A stretch of 64,000 nucleotides of DNA. It comes from CAVVIO01 sp963748095 (lineage in GTDB: Bacteria > Bacteroidota > Bacteroidia > Bacteroidales > UBA10428). The stretch covers positions 189,833-253,832 of the forward strand of contig CAVVIO010000016.1 of NCBI GenBank assembly GCA_963748095.1, given 5' to 3'. Made by a program: the position numbers and the translations under genes. Positions 60,601 through 64,000 of this stretch are shown piece after piece. The number at the start of each line of letters is the position of its first letter. Position 1 is the stretch's first letter. The notes beneath the pieces are model-generated. The model saw only the letters and a list, made by a program, of their open reading frames with translations, was not told the DNA's origin and made no database searches.

Positions 60601-62724
60601 TGTAACAGGTATCGAAGTATTTGACACCATAATATTGTTAATAGTTGTGGGACTTGCTCCATTGACCTGATAAGTGATACTCCAGGGTGCTGCACCAACT
60701 AGTATTGCAGGAATGGTAGAAGCAATGCCGCTGCAGGCCTTCAACGTATCCAGAGTAAGGGTTGCCGATACCTGGTAATTCGATAAGATACCGGTGCCAC
60801 TTGCGTCACCCAGGTTGTAATTATCGTACTTGCTGTCCTTTACGCCGGTTAGTACATAGGTACCCACACCTGATACCGGCCAGGAATATTCCTGGTCGTT
60901 GATATTAGTTACCTCTGATTCGACGCCTCCGTTTAATTTGTATTTGAAAGACCAGGGTGCTGTTCCATTAAACTGAATGGTCAGATGCCCGGTACCTCCT
61001 GAGCAAACAGTATCTTTTCCCGTTAAAACAGCAGTTGGTTTCTCGCTAATCAGGTACCAGGGACTCTGATAAGTATTTCCTGGCGTGGAACCTGTGGTTG
61101 CCACAGGAATCACGCTGACACCTATAAATTTGTCCTTATCAAGCTGTACAAGAGTATATTGTTTGCTGGTTGCTCCACTAATGACTGTTGCCCCGGTTCC
61201 GGAACTGGTAGTTGCCCGGTACCACTGATAAATATGTGTTCCTTCCGGATTATTTTCCAGGTCACTATAAGTGAAATTTGCTTCAATAGTTTCGTCCACC
61301 GCAAATACACCGGGATTGGTCGGGTTTTTTACAACTAAATTCTGAATTGTTGGAGCTGCATTTACATAATGCCAGGCGCTTCTTGTTGCGGTTCCTGTTC
61401 CATTGGCATTTTTAGGTGTTACAAAAAAGGCAATGTATTTACCTCCCTGTGCCATATCAAGTGTAAAAGTATTAGTAACAGCACCACTGATATTACTCAC
61501 GACACCACTTACACTATCTTTCCATTGCTTTACAGTTCCTGATTCCGGGTCGTTTTCTGGATCACTGTAAGTGTAATGGCCTGTTAAAACAGCACCGATA
61601 TAATAAGTTGAACTTCCGGTAATATTTACATTGCTGGCAACCGGTGGATCATCGACCGGAGTAATAGAAATAGTAATACTTTCATAATCACTTCCACCCT
61701 GTCCATCCTCAGAACGGATACCTATACTTGCCCCTCCGTTATAATTTAATGTCGGTGTGAAAGATGATGCACTCAAGGCAGCATTTATATCAATTAATGT
61801 ACCGGAAAATTTTAGAGACCCTGTCCCATTTGCGCCACTGATAATGGTTAGTCCTGTGGTAGTAGATAATGTGAATATTCCTCCCGATACATTTATCGTT
61901 ACTGTCTGGTTATCATCATCTACGTCACTGACAGATATTGCCTTTCCTGCTGTAAATATGAGTGTATTGTCTTCTAAAATTGTCTGAGTGCCTGAGGGGA
62001 AAGTAATAACAGGATTACTATTAACAAAGGTTACTGAAATATTTATAATAGCATTACCAATCCCCGTATTACCATCATTCGTAAGTATGGCAACATTGGC
62101 ATTTCCATGGTAATTTAAAGCAGGAGTGAAAACAGATGAATTTAATGCGTTGTTAATGTTAATAAGTGTACCGGAAAATTTAAGAGAACCTGTTCCATTA
62201 CTTCCACTGATTATAGTTAATCCGAAAAGGGTTGATAATGTGAAAGTACCGTTGGTTGAAGTAATGGTTACTGTCTGGTTATCATTTTCCACATCGCTTA
62301 TTGAAATGCTGTTGCTATTAGACGAATTAAATGTTAACGTGCCATTTTCCAAAACATTTTGAATGGCGGAAGGCGCTGTGATGACAGGTGGATCGTTTAC
62401 AGGAGTAATTGTAATATTAACTGTTTTACTATCACTACCTCCTTGTCCATCGTTTGTACTTATATTTAAACTGGCGCCCCCGTTGTAATTTAAATTTGGT
62501 GTGTAAGAAGAGTTGTTTAAAGCAGCATTAATACTTGATAATGTGCCTGAAAATGAAAGCGATCCGCTTCCATTTCCGGTTACTGTCAGTCCCGATGTGG
62601 TGGATAAATTAAAAATACCGTTTGAAACTGTAAGTGTCACGGATTGATTATCATTATCAACATCACTGATTGAAATTGCATTTCCCCCGGTAAATGTAAG
62701 TGTATTATCTTCCAGTATTGTTTG
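57664..62724 (-). CDS. Giant T9SS-exported repeat protein, C-terminal part (frameshifted from 62705-64000)
   Basis: More than 1680 residues, continuing the gene that enters from the right edge. Order: three to four cadherin/VCBS-like repeats of about 122 residues (TPVNDPPVITAP, LEDNTLTFTGG), two Ig-like units with YSDPENDPESG and YQWYR, and four SprB-like units each with 'G.aPWs..Y..nG'. An Omp28-like thioredoxin-related domain follows (VLIEHFTNASDSL ... YHTSYPGDDLFYN), lacking its cysteines. The end is a T9SS type-A sorting domain (FMVFPNPARDKAYIRF ... GIYYIRITNG). The product is a surface or secreted adhesin-like protein. A one-base insertion at 62724-62725 separates it from the upstream part. 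Confidence 0.85.
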   Translation of the reverse strand, partial: QTILEDNTLTFTGGNAISISDVDNDNQSVTLTVSNGIFNLSTTSGLTVTGNGSGSLSFSGTLSSINAALNNSSYTPNLNYNGGASLNISTNDGQGGSDSKTVNITITPVNDPPVITAPSAIQNVLENGTLTFNSSNSNSISISDVENDNQTVTITSTNGTFTLSTLFGLTIISGSNGTGSLKFSGTLININNALNSSVFTPALNYHGNANVAILTNDGNTGIGNAIINISVTFVNSNPVITFPSGTQTILEDNTLIFTAGKAISVSDVDDDNQTVTINVSGGIFTLSTTTGLTIISGANGTGSLKFSGTLIDINAALSASSFTPTLNYNGGASIGIRSEDGQGGSDYESITISITPVDDPPVASNVNITGSSTYYIGAVLTGHYTYSDPENDPESGTVKQWKDSVSGVVSNISGAVTNTFTLDMAQGGKYIAFFVTPKNANGTGTATRSAWHYVNAAPTIQNLVVKNPTNPGVFAVDETIEANFTYSDLENNPEGTHIYQWYRATTSSGTGATVISGATSKQYTLVQLDKDKFIGVSVIPVATTGSTPGNTYQSPWYLISEKPTAVLTGKDTVCSGGTGHLTIQFNGTAPWSFKYKLNGGVESEVTNINDQEYSWPVSGVGTYVLTGVKDSKYDNYNLGDASGTGILSNYQVSATLTLDTLKACSGIASTIPAILVGAAPWSITYQVNGASPTTINNIMVSNTSIPVTASSTNKVYTISTVTDKNCSAVGTDTTVVVQKTDPIASITGNPPSVCPGDTSVLNVNLTGNGPWEFYYTFNSGSEIPVTVDQNVSDYTYSIKITSPGAYQLTKVTDVTNKEGCVSGTGTLVNYIPPTAALSGTQDICTGTSTTFDVQLTGTAPWQFSYSKNGDSTGFINNIIENPYPFFVSDSGIYTLEKLKDAHCTGVTSGNVGVTLKPVPDVSILNLSNTYSVNTVADTFDVSPFGGNMDAGNAVIFNYQNRYIFSPAFSGAENSPYQITYSYTGANGCSGFATENVDVIDSAGSILTINKKDVYCHNEAPFIVYAKHYGDPGPGYFTIDKDPQGIAVYGIDSIMVYPSKITPGQRKITFHYTIAGDPQTITKTFEFENVVSDFTWDNECLDSITRINFTDQSGAQSGLAKYEWKFVFPDSVATRDTANTYMIFSKLNSYLIRHIVTSQSGCTDTVTKQLVLKPTYDISQSDYTENFTNGTAYWSSKIEDADSVNSWIFGTPSGDVFNSGSAEQEWYTSITDRTKKEQSYVESPCFSFTDTTKKPMIKLNIWRAFDQTRDGAVLQYTENNGQTWFNIGSIQDGINWYNSYQVQGFPGGQGIGWSNIKDNNWVEARHSLDVLKGKTGVQLRIAYGSDGTGITNNGIAFDNIWIGQREKMVLIEHFTNASDSLSREADSVINHIVNTNPLDAVDIQYHTSYPGDDLFYNQNPDFPNVRSYYYAINQVPYSILDGGSSSDQEFDYLNNTPVSNDVIINSLTDPVFKINLITSYTGNSVDINVTVTALEQLSNSEVSLQTAIVENQVTSYTGNNGETTFESVLKTMLPDAAGTNYTKSWTVGDQEHASLHWNFKNVFNANELRVIAFIQDEKTKEVYQVAIDNNDMQTDIREIPVIKQDLKFMVFPNPARDKAYIRFNQPTSRTYRLELYDMIGKLVKTEALFKGTETETIDCQGMRTGIYYIRITNGTTQVGVSKLIISQ

Positions 62725-64000
62725 GTGTTGAAGGGGCTGTAATGACAGGATTGCTATTTACAAAGGTCACTGAAATATTAATTGTTTTATTATCTGTTCC
62801 TCCTTTTCCATCACTTGTCTGCACAATAACACTGGCACTTCCGCTGTAATTTAAAGCCGGAGTATATACGGATGAACTTAATGCATTGTTGACATTCGTG
62901 AGTGAACCGGAAAATGAAAGGGATGCTGTCCCGTTTCCTGAAACGGATGTTAGCCCCGATGTGGTAGATAGGGTAAAAGTGCCATGGGTACTCGTAACTG
63001 ATACTGTCTGGTTATCATTATCTACATCGCTTATTGAAATGCTGTTACTATTAGACGAATTAAATGTTAACGTGCTATTCTCCAGTATATTTTGAGTGGC
63101 GGAAGGCGCTGTGATAACAGGTGGGTCATTTACAGGAGTAATTGTAATATTAACTGTTTTACTATCACTACCTCCTTGTCCATCGTTTGTACTTATATTT
63201 AAACTGGCGCCCCCGTTGTAATTTAAATTTGGTGTGTAAGAAGAGTTGTTTAAAGCTGTATTAATACTCGATAATGTGCCTGAAAATGTAAGCGATCCGC
63301 TTCCGTTTCCGGTTACTGTCAGTCCCGATGTGGTGGATAAATTAAAAATACCGTTTGAAACTGTAAGTGTCACGGATTGATTATCATTATCAACATCACT
63401 GATTGAAATTGCATTTCCCCCGGTGAATGTAAGTGTATTATCTTCCAGTATTGTTTGTGTTGAAGGGGATGTAATGACAGGATTGCTATTTACAAAGGTC
63501 ACTGAAATATTAATTGTTTTATTATCTGTTCCTCCTTTTCCATCACTTGTCTGCACAATAACACTGGCACTTCCGCTGTAATTTAAAGCCGGAGTATATA
63601 CGGATGAACTTAATGCATTGTTGACATTCGTGAGTGAACCGGAAAATGAAAGGGATGCTGTCCCGTTTCCTGAAACGGATGTTAGCCCCGATGTGGTAGA
63701 TAGGGTAAAAGTGCCATGGGTACTCGTAACTGATACTGTCTGGTTATCATTATCTACATCGCTTATTGAAATGCTGTTACTATTAGACGAATTAAATGTT
63801 AACGTGCTATTCTCCAGTATATTTTGAGTGGCGGAAGGCGCTGTGATAACAGGTGGATCATTTACCGGAGTAATTGTAATATTAACTGTTTTACTATCAC
63901 TACCTCCTTGTCCATCGTTTGTACTTATATTTAAACTGGCGCCCCCGTTGTAATTTAAATTTGGTGTGTAATAAGAGTTGTTTAAAGCTGTATTAATACT
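62360..64000 (-). repeat. In-frame tandem 732-bp repeat in the giant T9SS protein gene
   Basis: The DNA repeats with a period of exactly 732 bases (244 codons); for example 63000 matches 63732, and the stretch 62886-63095 is identical to 63618-63827. Each period encodes two related repeats, one ending TFVNSNP and the next ending TPVNDPP. About 2.2 near-identical copies are visible; older, diverged copies lie at lower coordinates. Confidence 0.9.
62705..64000 (-). CDS. Giant T9SS-exported repeat protein, upstream part, 5' end outside window
   Basis: Open from the window edge to a TAA at 62705-62707. It encodes alternating cadherin/VCBS-like repeats (SNSNSISISDVDNDNQTVSV, TLTVSNGIFNLSTTSGLTV, NYNGGASLNIS). 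Comparison with the next copy at about 63456 shows an extra G (plus strand TTTGGTG against TTTGTG), after which this frame ends with NNTGR while the other frame goes on with the normal repeat. It is therefore the same gene as 57664-62724. Its signal peptide must lie beyond the window. Confidence 0.85.
   Translation of the reverse strand, partial: SINTALNNSYYTPNLNYNGGASLNISTNDGQGGSDSKTVNITITPVNDPPVITAPSATQNILENSTLTFNSSNSNSISISDVDNDNQTVSVTSTHGTFTLSTTSGLTSVSGNGTASLSFSGSLTNVNNALSSSVYTPALNYSGSASVIVQTSDGKGGTDNKTINISVTFVNSNPVITSPSTQTILEDNTLTFTGGNAISISDVDNDNQSVTLTVSNGIFNLSTTSGLTVTGNGSGSLTFSGTLSSINTALNNSSYTPNLNYNGGASLNISTNDGQGGSDSKTVNITITPVNDPPVITAPSATQNILENSTLTFNSSNSNSISISDVDNDNQTVSVTSTHGTFTLSTTSGLTSVSGNGTASLSFSGSLTNVNNALSSSVYTPALNYSGSASVIVQTSDGKGGTDNKTINISVTFVNSNPVITAPSTPNNTGR

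Noticed and set aside
62886..63827. Two identical 69-codon plus-strand frames (62886-63095 and 63618-63827)
   Set aside because: They are antisense shadows of the tandem 732-bp repeat, identical only because the repeat is.
62360..64000. CRISPR array
   Set aside because: Repeats are 732 bases, coding and in frame, without spacers.

Overview
The window looks like a chromosomal segment from a Bacteroidota bacterium, probably of the Bacteroidales/Marinilabiliales type. Reasons: AT-rich DNA, A-rich leaders with almost no Shine-Dalgarno motifs, TTG/TAnnTTTG promoters, type IX secretion (T9SS) sorting domains at two protein C-termini, PD40 and two-component 'propeller' proteins, and an str-S10-spc-alpha cluster in which fusA is followed directly by rpsJ with no tuf. 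It is mostly core genome. I see no rRNA, tRNA, CRISPR array, insertion sequence or prophage.

Layout. 1-8.7 kb (minus): two tandem TPR/PD40 envelope proteins (the first cut by the window edge), a lipoylated 2-oxoacid dehydrogenase E2, a large membrane glycosyltransferase and a TPR lipoprotein-like/secreted protein. 8.9-10.4 kb: two unrecognised secreted proteins. 10.7-15.8 kb: a hybrid histidine kinase with a badly degenerate ATP-binding domain, convergent with a periplasmic-propeller protein whose output is a PP2C/SpoIIE phosphatase. 16-18.8 kb: a mitochondrial-type citrate synthase and enolase. 18.9-37.0 kb (minus): 33 consecutive genes from rpsL to rplQ, including fusA, secY, map, infA, rpmJ and rpoA, with one clear promoter upstream of rpsL and one clear terminator after rplQ.

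37.4-39.6 kb (plus): an EF-G paralogue with altered GTPase motifs, divergent from the ribosomal cluster and with its own promoter. 39.7-44.6 kb (minus): a T9SS type-B cargo protein, a patatin-Omp85 fusion and phosphatidylserine synthase. 44.9-56.7 kb (plus, with two minus genes): an SLC12-like transporter, coaD, a thioredoxin-fold protein, NUDIX, pyrE, an SRPBCC protein, birA, rsfS, ftsH (frameshifted here), a DUF2007 protein, cdsA and a flavodiiron protein. 56.7-64 kb (minus): a methyltransferase and a giant T9SS-exported repeat protein that runs off the window and also carries a one-base frameshift.

The genes mainly serve translation, protein export and turnover (secY, ftsH, map), phospholipid synthesis (cdsA, pssA), central carbon metabolism and the cell surface. 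The most interesting items are the EF-G paralogue without the catalytic histidine, the kinase with no recognisable G boxes, the glycosyltransferase fused to a catalytically headless phosphoglycosyltransferase scaffold, the six-fold helical repeat in the PD40 protein, and two single-base frameshifts that may be either real or assembly errors.
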